Origin: Micromonospora parathelypteridis
GTDB taxonomy: Bacteria > Actinomycetota > Actinomycetes > Mycobacteriales > Micromonosporaceae
Assembly (NCBI RefSeq): GCF_014201145.1
Contig: NZ_JACHDP010000001.1
Span: 1,302,001-1,366,000 of the forward strand
Length of the DNA: 64,000 bases
Direction of reading: 5' to 3'
Shown here piece by piece: positions 10,347 to 20,611 of this stretch; the stretch's first letter is position 1; each line of letters begins with the position of its first letter. The translations under genes were made by a program, and so were the position numbers. The notes under the pieces were generated by a model. That model saw only the letters and a program-made list of their open reading frames with translations. It made no database searches and was not told where the DNA came from.

Positions 10347-11534
10347 TCAGGCTGGGGGACGCCACTGGGCGGCGGTGGCCGCGGCGCTGGAGAGCAACCG
10401 CGTGTTGATCGTGCCGAGTGCGGCGTCCCGGGCGCGCAACGCCAACCGGCCCCGGGTCTGCAGCACCGCCGACATCCGCCGGGTCTGCCGGACCACGGTC
10501 GCGGCCCGGGGACGGCGCACCCGGTCGTACGCCTGAACGGCGTCGGGCAGTCGAGCCTCCCGCAGCAGGGAGGCGAGCGTGGCGGCGTCCTCGAACGCGA
10601 GGCAGGCGCCCTGCCCCAGGTGTGGTGGCATGGCGTGCGCCGCGTCGCCCAGCAGCACCACCCCGCCCGGCCCGACCGGGAAGCCGTACGCACGGGGCAG
10701 CGGACGAAGCTCGCGGACCTCCTGCTGGACCAGGTCGGCCGGGTCGGTGGCGTCGAGCAGCGCGCCGACCGGGGCGGGCCAGCCCGCGTACCAGCGGCGC
10801 AGCAGGGCGAGCTGGGTCTCCGGGGGTTCCGGGCGTGGTGCCCCGGCGGCGGTGGCGACCCAGTAGATGCCGCCCCGGGTGGACCCGCCTGAGGAACCGC
10901 GCTCGCCCAGCGACGCGGCCACGAACCGGTAGCCGGCGCCGAGGATCTCGCCGGCCAGCGGCTGGTCGTCGGGCAGCCGGGGTGCCTGGTACCAGGGAAT
11001 GACGGCCCGCCAGGCGGCGCATCCGGAGCTGACCACCCGGGACTCGGGGGCGAGTTGGCGGCGGATGCCGCTGTCCGTGCCGTCGGCGGCGACCACCAGG
11101 TCGGCCTCGATGGTGTGCCGTCCGTCGCTGACCGCCGGTCGCTCGCCCGGCTCCACCCGGACGTGGCGCACGGTCACGCCGGTACGCAGGTCGACCCGGT
11201 CACCAAGGCCGGCGATCAGCGTGTCGTGCAGGTCCTCGCGGTGCACCACCACGGGCATCCGGTCGGGCGGGATGGGCCGAGGCTGCACGAGCCAGTGCCC
11301 GTCCGGGCGACGGACCCCGCCGTCGGCCAGCGGGGTGGCGATGGCGGCCAGGCCCGCGCCGAGGCCGAGAGCCTGCAGCGCGCGGACGCCGTTGGGCCAG
11401 AGCACCACGGCGGTCGACTCGGGGCGGACCCGTTCGGCGCGTTCCAGCAGGGTGACCTGCCAGCCGGAGCGGGCCAGCGCGCCGGCCACCGCGAGGCCAC
11501 CGACCCCTGCGCCGACCACCACCGCGCTTCGCAT
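10347..11534 (-). CDS. FAD-dependent monooxygenase (aromatic hydroxylase family)
   Basis: A 395-residue flavoprotein of the PHBH/UbiH type. It has an N-terminal dinucleotide motif (VVGAGVGGLAVAGALARSG), a middle DG motif region (LVVAADGTDSGIRRQL), and a GD motif binding the FAD ribityl chain (GDAAHAMPPHLGQGACLAF) near residues 285-303. These three motifs define group A flavin monooxygenases, which hydroxylate or epoxidise small molecules with NAD(P)H and O2. The gene starts 15 bases behind lgt on the same strand and may be cotranscribed with it. The substrate is unknown, and no pathway genes surround it. Confidence 0.9.
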   Translation of the reverse strand: MRSAVVVGAGVGGLAVAGALARSGWQVTLLERAERVRPESTAVVLWPNGVRALQALGLGAGLAAIATPLADGGVRRPDGHWLVQPRPIPPDRMPVVVHREDLHDTLIAGLGDRVDLRTGVTVRHVRVEPGERPAVSDGRHTIEADLVVAADGTDSGIRRQLAPESRVVSSGCAAWRAVIPWYQAPRLPDDQPLAGEILGAGYRFVAASLGERGSSGGSTRGGIYWVATAAGAPRPEPPETQLALLRRWYAGWPAPVGALLDATDPADLVQQEVRELRPLPRAYGFPVGPGGVVLLGDAAHAMPPHLGQGACLAFEDAATLASLLREARLPDAVQAYDRVRRPRAATVVRQTRRMSAVLQTRGRLALRARDAALGTINTRLLSSAAATAAQWRPPA

Positions 11535-11549
11535 CGGTGCCGCCCCCGC

Positions 11550-12734
11550 TCAGCTGTCCCGGTCGGCGGGCCGCACGCCTGTGGCGTCGGCCCGGTCGGC
11601 GCGCGAGGTCGACGGGTCGTCCGCCGGCTCGTCGTCGGTCGACGGGCCGTCGACGGGCGCCGCGTCACCGAGCGGCTCGCCGTCCGGTCGGGAGTCCTCG
11701 TCGGTAGCCGGCTCCGGCGGAATGACGCCGGTGTCCTGCCAGGCGGCGTACTGCTCCTCGCTGACCACCCGGTAGCCCTCCGGCGCGGCGGCCCGCGTGG
11801 GGGTCTCCCGCTCGGAGAGGTCGACCTGGGACAGGTCGGACGTGGGGGGCGGGGTCGGCGTCGCCGCCGCGCCGAGCGGGATCAGGTAGTCCCGAGGGCC
11901 GCGCACCCGCACGAAGTAGATCAACGCGCCGAGGAAGACCAGGGCGGCGGTCCAGACGTTGAGCCGGACGCCGAGGATCTGGTTGGCCTCGTCGGTGCGC
12001 ATCAGCTCGATCCAGAACCGGCCGACGGTGTAGCCCATCACGTAGAGCGCGAACGCTCGGCCGCGACCCAGCTTCAGCCGGCGATCCAGGATCAGGACCA
12101 GGGCGACGACGCCGAGGTTCCACAGCAACTCGTAGAGGAAGGTCGGGTGGTAGAGGCCCGGTTCGAGGATTGGCTGCCCGGCGTCGTCACGCAGCGCGTG
12201 CCCCGGATTGTCCGGGTCCATCCGGTGGATCTCCAGGCCCCACGGCAGGTTGGTGCGGCCACCGAACAGCTCGTTGTTGAACCAGTTGCCGAGCCGGCCG
12301 ACCGCCTGGGCCAGCGGCAGCCCGGGGGCCAGCGCGTCGGCGACCACGCCGAACGGGATACCGAGCTGCCGGGCGGCGATCCAGGCGCCGACCGCGCCAC
12401 CGGCGACGGCACCCCAGATGCCGAGACCGCCCTCCCAGATGGCGAACGCCTTCATCGGGTCACCACCGGCGCCGAAGTATTTGTCCGGCGAGGTGATCAC
12501 GTGGTAGATCCGGGCGCCGATGATGCCCGCGGGCACCGCCCACACGGCGATGTCGAGCACCGCGCCGGGCGCGACGCCGCGCTGCCGCAGCCGGCGCTCC
12601 GTCACCCAGCAGGCCAGCACGATGCCGGCGATGATGCAGAGCGCGTACGCCCGGATCGGCACGGGCCCGAGCTGCCAGACCGCGGTGCTGGGACTGGGCA
12701 GGGCCGCCTGGGGGGACAGCGAGGCGAGGGTCAC
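11550..12734 (-). CDS. lgt: Prolipoprotein diacylglyceryl transferase
   Basis: Transfers diacylglycerol from phosphatidylglycerol to the lipobox cysteine of prelipoproteins. Seven membrane segments lie in the first 280 residues, and the Lgt signature is seen in QAVGRLGNWFNNELFGGRTN. The C-terminus carries a cytoplasmic tail of about 100 acidic and Pro-rich residues, as in many actinobacterial Lgt proteins, giving 394 residues in total. The frame extends to 13046 but runs over the divergent Nudix gene. GTG at 12734 is chosen because TAGCGT ends 8 bases before it and homology starts there. The partner peptidase lspA is at 49.5-50.2 kb. Confidence 0.93.
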   Translation of the reverse strand: MTLASLSPQAALPSPSTAVWQLGPVPIRAYALCIIAGIVLACWVTERRLRQRGVAPGAVLDIAVWAVPAGIIGARIYHVITSPDKYFGAGGDPMKAFAIWEGGLGIWGAVAGGAVGAWIAARQLGIPFGVVADALAPGLPLAQAVGRLGNWFNNELFGGRTNLPWGLEIHRMDPDNPGHALRDDAGQPILEPGLYHPTFLYELLWNLGVVALVLILDRRLKLGRGRAFALYVMGYTVGRFWIELMRTDEANQILGVRLNVWTAALVFLGALIYFVRVRGPRDYLIPLGAAATPTPPPTSDLSQVDLSERETPTRAAAPEGYRVVSEEQYAAWQDTGVIPPEPATDEDSRPDGEPLGDAAPVDGPSTDDEPADDPSTSRADRADATGVRPADRDS

Positions 12735-12742
12735 GGGTGCAC

Positions 12743-12748
12743 ACGCTA
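12743..12748 (-). promoter_or_regulatory. -10 box TAGCGT for lgt (leaderless)
   Basis: Minus-strand TAGCGT ends 8 bases before the lgt GTG. It shares a 102-base gap with the divergent Nudix promoter. Confidence 0.5.
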
Positions 12749-12822
12749 CCGCTGCACACCCCCACAGCGGCACCCCGGGCGGTTGGAGGGTGTATCTCGA
12801 TGACTTCTGGTTTGCGCCGCCG

Positions 12823-12828
12823 TAGGCT
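12823..12828 (+). promoter_or_regulatory. -10 box TAGGCT for the Nudix gene (leaderless)
   Basis: TAGGCT ends 8 bases before the ATG at 12837, and there is no Shine-Dalgarno sequence between them. Confidence 0.5.
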
Positions 12829-12836
12829 CTTTGTCC

Positions 12837-13373
12837 ATGGGCGCGCTCACCTGGGCGGTTGCCGCGGTCGTCAGCGACGACACCGGCCGGGTGCTGCTCT
12901 GCCAGCAGGGTCGGGGTGAACGCCGCTACGCGCTGCCCGGCGGGCGACTGCGCCCGGCCGAGAGCCCGGTGCGGGCGGCCCTGCGGGACATCCGCGCGGA
13001 GACCGGCTGGGAGATCGAGCTGGTCGACCTGGTCGGCGTCTACCACCTGACCGGGCCCATGAGGGAGACCCCGGCAGGACGCGCCGGGCCGCTACCGGAC
13101 GTCCTCGTGCACGTGTTCCGGGCCCGCGCCGCCGACGTCCGACCCACCGCCGACCCACCGCCGGGCTGCCGCCTGTCCTGGCACGCCCCCGCCGCGTTGC
13201 CCGAGGCGGTCACCCCGCTCACCCGGGCCGCCGTCACCGACGCGGTCGCCGGCCGCTCCGGCGTGCTCCGCGACGCGTGGGCGCCCGGAACCGACCACGA
13301 CGAGCGGCCGGGAGTGGGTCAGCCACCGGAGCAACGCGGCGAGGCAGCGACAGACCCGTCGTTCCGGCCCTGA
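12837..13373 (+). CDS. Nudix hydrolase family protein
   Basis: A 178-residue protein with one Nudix domain. The Nudix box (GX5EX7REUXEEXGU) is readable at about residues 37-60, but three positions differ: the core is R-D-I-R-A-E-T-G-W, so the first Glu of REU is Asp and the first Glu of the metal-binding EE pair is Ala, with the final aliphatic residue Trp. The second Glu is kept. Activity may therefore be altered. Nudix enzymes cleave nucleoside diphosphates linked to another group; the substrate is unknown. The ATG at 12837 is preferred over an in-frame TTG two codons upstream. Divergent from lgt and convergent with trpA. Confidence 0.8.
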   Translation: MGALTWAVAAVVSDDTGRVLLCQQGRGERRYALPGGRLRPAESPVRAALRDIRAETGWEIELVDLVGVYHLTGPMRETPAGRAGPLPDVLVHVFRARAADVRPTADPPPGCRLSWHAPAALPEAVTPLTRAAVTDAVAGRSGVLRDAWAPGTDHDERPGVGQPPEQRGEAATDPSFRP

Positions 13374-13446
13374 CCACACGCTCCGCGGATCGCCGTCGCC
13401 GGCCACAACCCCGTGCGCGACCTGCCGGCACCTGGGCCGGTCACGC

Positions 13447-14250
13447 TCACCGGACGGGGGTGCGGACGCCCTCGGCGAGTTCGGCGCTGAGGGTACGCAG
13501 CGCGGCCAGCCCCTCCGCCTCGGAGGGCGCGTCGAGCAGGCACCGGATCAGCGCGCTGCCGACGATCACCCCGTCGGCGTACCCGGCGACGGTGCCGGCC
13601 TGCGCACCGGTGCCCACGCCCAGACCGACACCGACGGGCAGGTCGGTGACCGCCCGAACCCGGGAGACCAGCGTCGGCGCGGCATCGGAGGTACGCGCCC
13701 GGGCGCCGGTCACACCCATGACGGCGGTCGCGTAGACGAAGCCACGGCAGTGCTCCACGGTCATCGCCAGCCGAGCGTCGGTGGACGACGGCGAGACCAG
13801 GAACGTGTGGTCCAGCCCGTGTGCGTCCGAGGCGGCCAGCCACTCGTCCGCCTCGTCGGGAATGAGGTCGGGGGTGATCAGACCGGTGCCACCGGCAGCG
13901 GCGAGGTCACGGGCGAACACGTCCACGCCGTACCGCTCGACCGGGTTCCAGTAGGTCATCGTGACCACCGGAGCCCCGGTGGCCGCCACCGCCTCGATGA
14001 TGCGCAGCGTGTCCGTGGTGCGTACGCCCCCGGCCAGCGCGATGTCACTGGCCTTCTGGATCACCGGCCCGTCCATCACCGGGTCCGAGTAGGGGATCTC
14101 CACCTCGATGACGTCGACACCGGCCTCGACCATGGCGGTCATCGCGGCGATGCTGCCCTCGACGGTCGGGAAACCGGCCGGCATGCAGCCCACCAGCAGC
14201 GCCCGTCCGTCGGCGCGGGCCTTGTCGAAGGCCACCCCGATCCGGCTCAT
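13447..14250 (-). CDS. trpA: Tryptophan synthase alpha chain
   Basis: 267 residues, a TIM barrel that cleaves indole-3-glycerol phosphate to indole and glyceraldehyde 3-phosphate. The catalytic Glu and Asp are present in EVEIPYSDPVMDGPVIQ. Phosphate-binding glycine motifs follow (GVTGAR, and GVGTGAQAG near the C-terminus). The frame is open further upstream over trpB, but the ATG at 14250 is the family start and lies one base behind the trpB stop codon (TGAGATG). It is the last gene of the trpCBA unit. Confidence 0.97.
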   Translation of the reverse strand: MSRIGVAFDKARADGRALLVGCMPAGFPTVEGSIAAMTAMVEAGVDVIEVEIPYSDPVMDGPVIQKASDIALAGGVRTTDTLRIIEAVAATGAPVVTMTYWNPVERYGVDVFARDLAAAGGTGLITPDLIPDEADEWLAASDAHGLDHTFLVSPSSTDARLAMTVEHCRGFVYATAVMGVTGARARTSDAAPTLVSRVRAVTDLPVGVGLGVGTGAQAGTVAGYADGVIVGSALIRCLLDAPSEAEGLAALRTLSAELAEGVRTPVR

Positions 14251-14251
14251 C

Positions 14252-15490
<1,239 letters not shown>

Positions 15491-15527
15491 CGGAAATCCT
15501 CTCGGTGGGACGTACGTCGGCGCGGGG

Positions 15528-16418
15528 TCAGCGCACCGGCCGGGGCGTTGCCGGGTGGTTGCCGGCGTTGACCAGCTCAGCAACCGCCTCGCGGGGGCTC
15601 TTCTGCGTGACCAGGCCCTCGCCCACGAGGACCGCGTCGGCACCCGCGGAGGCGTACCGGATCAGGTCGTGCGGGCCGCGGACGCCGGACTCGGCGATCT
15701 TGACCACGCTGCTGGGCAGACCGGGCGCGATTCGCTCGAACACCGACCGGTCGACCTCAAGGGTACGCAGGTCACGGGCGTTGACCCCGATCACCTGAGC
15801 GCCGGCCTCCAGAGCGCGGTCGGCCTCCTCCTCGTCGTGCACCTCGACCAGCGCGGTCATGCCCAGCGACTCGATCCGCTCCAGCAGGCCCATCAGCACG
15901 TTCTGTTCGAGCGCGGCGACGATCAGCAGGACCAGGTCGGCGCCGTGCGCGCGCGCCTCGTGCACCTGGTAGCTGGAGACCACGAAGTCCTTGCGCAGCA
16001 CCGGCACGGTGACCGCGGCCCGGACGGCCGCCAGGTCGTCCAGTGAGCCGCCGAACCAGCGCCCCTCGGTCAGCACGCTGATCGCCCGCGCCCCACCGGC
16101 CGCGTAGTCGACCGCCAGATCGGCCGGATCGGCGATCTCGGCCAGCCGGCCCTTGGACGGCGACGAGCGCTTCACCTCGGCGATCACGGCCACGCCGGGC
16201 TTGCGCAGCGCCGCGTACGCGTCCAGCGGCGGCGGCGCCGCCGCTGCCAGTTCACGGATCCGCTCCAGCGGAACCTGCTCCTGGCGTCGGGCGACGTCCT
16301 CACGTACGCCAGCCAGAATCTCGTCGAGCACGCTTACGGACGCTGCCTGACCGGCCTCGTCCCCCTCCGCGTGCGCATGCTCAGCAGTCACCAACGGACT
16401 CCCCTCTCCGGGCGTCAT
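15528..16418 (-). CDS. trpC: Indole-3-glycerol-phosphate synthase
   Basis: Closes CdRP to indole-3-glycerol phosphate. The TIM barrel has the catalytic lysines in [12 protein letters not shown] and VLRKDF, and the phosphate loop in AESGVRG...[11 protein letters not shown]. Two starts are possible. ATG 16418 gives 296 residues and has TAGCAT ending 6 bases upstream, consistent with a leaderless mRNA. GTG 16391 gives 287 residues and has GAGGGGAG 7 bases upstream. Family homology begins only at VSVLDEIL, so the extra N-terminus is not decisive. It heads the trpCBA unit. Confidence 0.95.
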   Translation of the reverse strand: MTPGEGSPLVTAEHAHAEGDEAGQAASVSVLDEILAGVREDVARRQEQVPLERIRELAAAAPPPLDAYAALRKPGVAVIAEVKRSSPSKGRLAEIADPADLAVDYAAGGARAISVLTEGRWFGGSLDDLAAVRAAVTVPVLRKDFVVSSYQVHEARAHGADLVLLIVAALEQNVLMGLLERIESLGMTALVEVHDEEEADRALEAGAQVIGVNARDLRTLEVDRSVFERIAPGLPSSVVKIAESGVRGPHDLIRYASAGADAVLVGEGLVTQKSPREAVAELVNAGNHPATPRPVR

Positions 16419-16424
16419 GGGCCG

Positions 16425-16430
16425 ATGCTA
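16425..16430 (-). promoter_or_regulatory. -10 box TAGCAT for trpCBA (leaderless)
   Basis: Minus-strand TAGCAT (TANNNT) ends 6 bases before the ATG at 16418. I see no leader peptide with Trp codons and no attenuator hairpin pair, so nothing indicates classical trp attenuation. Confidence 0.5.
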
Positions 16431-16818
16431 GGGGCAGCCGACCGACGCCGGATGCCGGGGGTATGGCGCTGCTCACGAAAAGGGCTGCGGCATAATGGCC
16501 GACTTGCCGTGAACGGTATGTCACGCAGCGCCACCTCCCGTATCGACCGCTGTCACGCGGAACGGAGCCTGGCGGCCACGGTCAGACCGGGCCGATCCAT
16601 CGATCATGCCACCAGTTCCTGGGCAGCGCCCGCCGACAACGGCGTCGATCGATGTTGTGACCAAGCTCAAGGCCGAACGGACGGCCCCTGGTCATGGCCG
16701 AGGCGGGACAGTTGACCGGGCGGTCACGGCGGCGAAACGTCAGCCGGTCAGCATCGTCCTCAGGCAGACTCGATGACGCGCCTGCCCCGACCGTCGCAAC
16801 TCCTCGTGCGAGGTGACC
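16431..16818. other. Intergenic gap inside the trp cluster
   Basis: About 390 bases between the trpC promoter and the small plus-strand gene at 16819. No open frame has convincing coding character. Clusters of GATC/ATCGAT words occur around 16595-16655 without a clean inverted repeat. The gap is expected to hold the upstream parts of two divergent promoters. Confidence 0.4.
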
Positions 16819-17088
16819 ATGAGCATTTCCGAGCCGCAACCGAACATCGGGCTGACGACCATCTCACGGACGGTAGCGTCGCTCGCCGTCGGGGTGGTGC
16901 ACACCCTGGAGCGGGCCGTGGTGGGCGAGGGACGGATGCGGACCGCGCGCGGCAACGCCTGGGAAGCGGTCTGCGCCGACCGCGCCCGCGCCGACCAGCG
17001 CGCCGAACTGAACCGCCTGGTGGCCGAGCTGACCGCCGCCCGCGCCGCCGGTCACCGACCGCAGCGGGACCGTCAGCCAGTCGCCTGA
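16819..17088 (+). CDS. Small hypothetical protein inside the trp cluster
   Basis: An 89-residue protein, soluble and highly charged, probably helical in its second half (RADQRAELNRLVAELTAARA). The ATG at 16819 has GAGGTG a few bases upstream; an in-frame GTG two codons earlier lies inside that site. I recognise no family. It runs against the direction of the trp genes and ends tail to tail, 15 bases from the Trp-cluster membrane protein gene. A competing minus-strand frame (16864-17100) has a less protein-like composition and no RBS. The call is probable rather than certain. Confidence 0.55.
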   Translation: MSISEPQPNIGLTTISRTVASLAVGVVHTLERAVVGEGRMRTARGNAWEAVCADRARADQRAELNRLVAELTAARAAGHRPQRDRQPVA

Positions 17089-17103
17089 CACTCCGGCCAT
17101 CGC

Positions 17104-17670
17104 TCAGTCGGCCGTCGGGTCCTCGCCCCGATCCAGCGCGTTCCACGCCTCGGTGGTCCGCCGCCCCGCCATCGGCGCTTGCGGCCCCTCCGGGCCGGTC
17201 GAAACCGACGAGCCCTCCGGATCGTTCCGCGCCGGCCGCTCGTACCGAGCACCCATCGCCGGCCAACCGCCGCCGCGCAGCGCCGTCCAGAAACCGCCCG
17301 CGGCGGCCAGCAGACCGCCGAGCAGGCAGAGCGCCGGCCACTGCCGGCTCACCGAACCGCCGACGTCGGCGACCAGCCCGTAACCGCCACCAGCCGCCAC
17401 GGCCAGCGCGAGCACGCCGAGCAGCACACCGAGCACCCGCCGCAGCCCCCCACGGGTCGCCAGCACCGCGCCACCGCCGGCCAACGTCACCAGGGCCAAC
17501 GCCGGCAGCCAGGGCAGCAAGCCGGCGCCGCTGCGGGCCTCACGCACCGGCGGCAGCGGCGCCGGACGCAGCGTCAGCTCGACCGACCAGTTCCGCGTCG
17601 CAGCCCACAGGGCCAGGCCCGCGCCGGCCAGGCAGAGCAGGACGGCGTACGTCAACTCGCGCCGCCCCAC
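17104..17670 (-). CDS. Trp-biosynthesis-associated membrane protein (TIGR02234 type)
   Basis: 188 residues. Four membrane segments are visible (about residues 6-25, 50-68, 75-95 and 110-130), followed by a hydrophilic C-terminal tail. Proteins of this family sit beside trpE or trpC in many actinobacteria, but their role in tryptophan synthesis is unknown. The frame can start with TTG at 17694, overlapping the trpE stop by 4 bases. GTG 17670 has GGGGAG 8 bases upstream and is preferred. Probably translated from the hisI-trpE message. Confidence 0.85.
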   Translation of the reverse strand: MGRRELTYAVLLCLAGAGLALWAATRNWSVELTLRPAPLPPVREARSGAGLLPWLPALALVTLAGGGAVLATRGGLRRVLGVLLGVLALAVAAGGGYGLVADVGGSVSRQWPALCLLGGLLAAAGGFWTALRGGGWPAMGARYERPARNDPEGSSVSTGPEGPQAPMAGRRTTEAWNALDRGEDPTAD

Positions 17671-17690
17671 CGCGGACCGCTCCCCGGCAC

Positions 17691-19244
17691 TCAACGGGCC
17701 GGCCGCAATGTTTCGGCGGCCGCGATCGCCGCCAGCACCGCCGCGGCCTTGTTCCGCGTCTCCTGGTCCTCGGCGGCCGGGTCGGAGTCGGCCACCACCC
17801 CCGCCCCGGCCTGCACGTAGGCGCGGCCCTCGCGGATGAGCGCGGTCCGGATGGCGATCGCCATGTCCAGGTCGCCGCCGAAGCCGAAGTAGCCGACCGT
17901 GCCGCCGTAGAGGCCGCGGCGGACCGGCTCCAGCTCCTCGATGATTTCCATGGCGCGCACCTTCGGCGCGCCGGACAGGGTGCCGGCCGGGAAGGTCGCG
18001 GCGAGCGCGTCGAACGCGGACTGGTCGTCACGCAGCGTGCCGGTGACGGTGGAAACGATGTGCATGACGTGGCTGTACCGCTCGATGGTGGCGAACTCGG
18101 GCACCTCCACGCTGCCGGGCTGACACACCCGGCCCAGGTCGTTGCGGCCCAGGTCGACCAGCATCACGTGCTCGGCCCGTTCCTTCGGGTCGGCGAGCAG
18201 CTCCGCGGCGAGCGCGGCGTCGGCGGTGGGGGTGCCGCCGCGCGGCCGGGTGCCGGCGATCGGGTGCAGCAACGCCCGGCGCCGCCCGTCCGGGCCGCCG
18301 GTCACCTTCAGGTGCGCCTCCGGCGAGGAACCGACGATGTCGAACCCGTCGAAGCGCAGCAGGTACATGTACGGGCTGGGGTTGCTGGTGCGCAGCACCC
18401 GGTAGACGTCCAGCGGGTCGGCGTGCGTCGACCGCTCGAAGCGCTGGGACAGCACGATCTGGAAGCACTCGCCGGCCCGGATCGCCTCCTTGGCCGCCTC
18501 CACCGCCTTCGGGTAGCCGCCGTCGGGCGTACGGCAGAGCACCTCGCCGGCCGGCGGACGCTCGACGGTGGAGATCATCGGCGGGATGGGCCGGGACAGC
18601 GCGGTGGTCATCGCGTCCAGCCGGCCCACGGCGTGGTGGTACGCGGCGGCGACCTGCGGAGCGCGGTCCGGGGCGTCCAGCGGCGGCAGCACCGCGTTGG
18701 CGACCAGGATCGCCGAGCCGTCGTAGTGGTCGAGCACCACCAGGTCGGTGGCGAGCATCATGCCCAGCTCGGGTACGCCAAGGTCGTCCTCGGTCAGCTC
18801 CGGCAACCGCTCGAAGCGGCGGACCAGGTCGTACCCCAGGTAGCCGACCATGCCCCCGGTCAGTGGCGGCAGACCGTCGGACGGGTCCCCGACCGGGCCG
18901 GCGAGCGCCGCCACCGTCTCGCGCAGGACCCGCACCGGATCACCCTCGGTGGGCAGCCCGGCCGGCGGCTGACCCAGCCAGGTGGCCACGCCGTCCCGCT
19001 CGATGAGGGTGGCGCTGCTGCGTACGCCGATGAACGAGTACCGCGACCAGGCCATGCCGGCCGAGCCGACGCCCTGCTCAGCCGATTCCAGCAGGAACGT
19101 GCCCGGTCCACCGGCCAACTTCCGGTAGACCCCGACCGGGGTCTCCGCGTCGGCCAGCAGCCGCCGGGTGACCGGCACGACCCGCCAGTCGGCGGCCAGC
19201 TCGGTGAAGGTGGCCAGGTCGGGGCTGACGGTGCCGTCGGTCAT
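17691..19244 (-). CDS. trpE: Anthranilate synthase component I
   Basis: 517 residues; makes anthranilate from chorismate with ammonia supplied by TrpG, which is not in this window. The N-terminal LLES motif ([12 protein letters not shown]) that binds Trp in feedback inhibition is intact. The chorismate-binding domain is complete ([37 protein letters not shown]). The ATG start overlaps the stop of hisI by 4 bases (ATGA). The gene order hisI-trpE is conserved in Streptomyces. Confidence 0.97.
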   Translation of the reverse strand: MTDGTVSPDLATFTELAADWRVVPVTRRLLADAETPVGVYRKLAGGPGTFLLESAEQGVGSAGMAWSRYSFIGVRSSATLIERDGVATWLGQPPAGLPTEGDPVRVLRETVAALAGPVGDPSDGLPPLTGGMVGYLGYDLVRRFERLPELTEDDLGVPELGMMLATDLVVLDHYDGSAILVANAVLPPLDAPDRAPQVAAAYHHAVGRLDAMTTALSRPIPPMISTVERPPAGEVLCRTPDGGYPKAVEAAKEAIRAGECFQIVLSQRFERSTHADPLDVYRVLRTSNPSPYMYLLRFDGFDIVGSSPEAHLKVTGGPDGRRRALLHPIAGTRPRGGTPTADAALAAELLADPKERAEHVMLVDLGRNDLGRVCQPGSVEVPEFATIERYSHVMHIVSTVTGTLRDDQSAFDALAATFPAGTLSGAPKVRAMEIIEELEPVRRGLYGGTVGYFGFGGDLDMAIAIRTALIREGRAYVQAGAGVVADSDPAAEDQETRNKAAAVLAAIAAAETLRPAR

Positions 19245-20542
19245 GGGCGTGCCTCCGGGGCGGTGACGGGCAGGTCGGTGAAGAAGCAGGTCCGGTGCCC
19301 GGTGTGGCAGGCGGCACCGACCTGGTCCACGCTTACCAGCAGCGCGTCCCCGTCGCAGTCCAGCGCGACCGAACGGACGTACTGGTGGTGCCCGGAGGTG
19401 GCGCCCTTGACCCAGTATTCGCGGCGGCTGCGCGACCAGTAGGTGGCTCGACCGGTGGTGAGGGTGCGGTGCAGTGCCTCGTCGTCCATCCAGGCGACCA
19501 TCAGCACCTCGCCGGAGTCGTGCGCGCGGACCACGGCGGCGACCAGACCGTCGGCGGTGCGGCGCAACTGGGCCGCGATGGCCGGGTCGAGCCGGGACGG
19601 GCGGGCCGGGACGGGCGCCACCGGGTCGCTCGGGTCGTTGGGGCCGCCGGTCACCGGCGAGTCAGGTACGGGCACAGTGACCAATTGTCCCGCACGCGGC
19701 GCGGGCACCGGCGACCGCTCCCGCCGGGGCTGCGGCGCGAGCCCGGCGGGCCGTGCCAGCTGGGCCACGTAGCGATCCAGCCGGCCGTCGACCAGGGCCG
19801 CGGCCAGGTCCGCGCCGGCTACCTCGGCGATCTCCTCGGCGTACGGCCGGATCAACGGCAGTGTGCCGGCGACCAGCCGTACGGCGGCGGCCCAGAGTTG
19901 GCCGGTGGCTCCCGGGCGCAGCCCGAGGCAGAGCAGCATGTCCGCCCGGTAGCCGGGTGGGGCCACCGGCAGTTCCAGGGCCGCCGCGAAGGCCGCCCGG
20001 CGGGAGTGCACCCGCACCGACGGGTTCGCGGGGCGCAGCACCGATGGGCAGAGTCGAGCGAGGTCGGCCACGGCGAGCCGTACCCCGAGGCGGTCGCTGG
20101 CGGCCCGGGCGGATGCGGCCTTACCCAGCGTGGCGATCAGCTCTTCGAGTCGGGGTGGCTCGGCGGGCTGGCAGAGCACCGGCAGGTCGATCCGGGGCCG
20201 CCAGTGGGGGTCGGCCCAGAGCAGCCGCGCCGGCGCGGTGACCGGCAGCCCGAACGCCCAGTCGGCCGGTTCGCCGAGTCGGTGCACCCAGGAGCGGACG
20301 TCGCGGGCGGCCACCGAGACGTGGGTGACCCGACCTGCGGATTCGGCCAGGTACGCCCGCCGCGCCGCGTACGGGGCGCCGCCGACCAACACGTCGAGGT
20401 CGACATCGCTGTGCGCGGTGGCCGCGCGACGGGCGTGACTACCGCGCAGCAGGATGCCGACAACCGGCCGCTCGACGGTCTGCCGCAACCGCGCGGCCCA
20501 ATCCTCAAGAAAACCGCTATCCGGTAACGGAGCGTGACCCAC
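19241..20542 (-). CDS. hisI: Nucleotidyltransferase-like domain fused to phosphoribosyl-AMP cyclohydrolase
   Basis: 433 residues in one uninterrupted frame. Residues about 290-433 are HisI, the Zn/Mg enzyme opening the purine ring of PR-AMP: the metal motifs are [13 protein letters not shown] and the cysteines in [12 protein letters not shown]. Residues 1-270 form a second domain with the nucleotidyltransferase signature GS (34-35) and DVD (46-48). HisI alone is normally about 110-140 residues. A GTG at 19675 would give a 144-residue free HisI, but the upstream domain has no stop codon of its own. The frame therefore encodes a fusion, a nested internal start, or both. The GTG start at 20542 lacks a clear RBS. 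Confidence 0.85.
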   Translation of the reverse strand: MGHAPLPDSGFLEDWAARLRQTVERPVVGILLRGSHARRAATAHSDVDLDVLVGGAPYAARRAYLAESAGRVTHVSVAARDVRSWVHRLGEPADWAFGLPVTAPARLLWADPHWRPRIDLPVLCQPAEPPRLEELIATLGKAASARAASDRLGVRLAVADLARLCPSVLRPANPSVRVHSRRAAFAAALELPVAPPGYRADMLLCLGLRPGATGQLWAAAVRLVAGTLPLIRPYAEEIAEVAGADLAAALVDGRLDRYVAQLARPAGLAPQPRRERSPVPAPRAGQLVTVPVPDSPVTGGPNDPSDPVAPVPARPSRLDPAIAAQLRRTADGLVAAVVRAHDSGEVLMVAWMDDEALHRTLTTGRATYWSRSRREYWVKGATSGHHQYVRSVALDCDGDALLVSVDQVGAACHTGHRTCFFTDLPVTAPEARP

Positions 20543-20611
20543 CGAGTCATCGTGCCGTACGCCCGATCGGTGCGCAATGCCCGTTGCCGGACCTGGTGTC
20601 CGGTCCGGAGG

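Noticed and set aside
12735..13046. N-terminal extension of Lgt to 13046
   Set aside because: It would overlap the divergent Nudix gene, and the translation is not Lgt-like; GTG 12734 has a promoter box at the right distance.
16431..16818. trp attenuator or T-box in front of trpC
   Set aside because: No Trp-codon leader, no T-box motif and no alternative hairpins found; the promoter appears leaderless.
16864..17100. Minus-strand 78-codon frame opposite the small gene
   Set aside because: Gly/His-rich composition, no RBS, and the plus-strand frame has a better start site.
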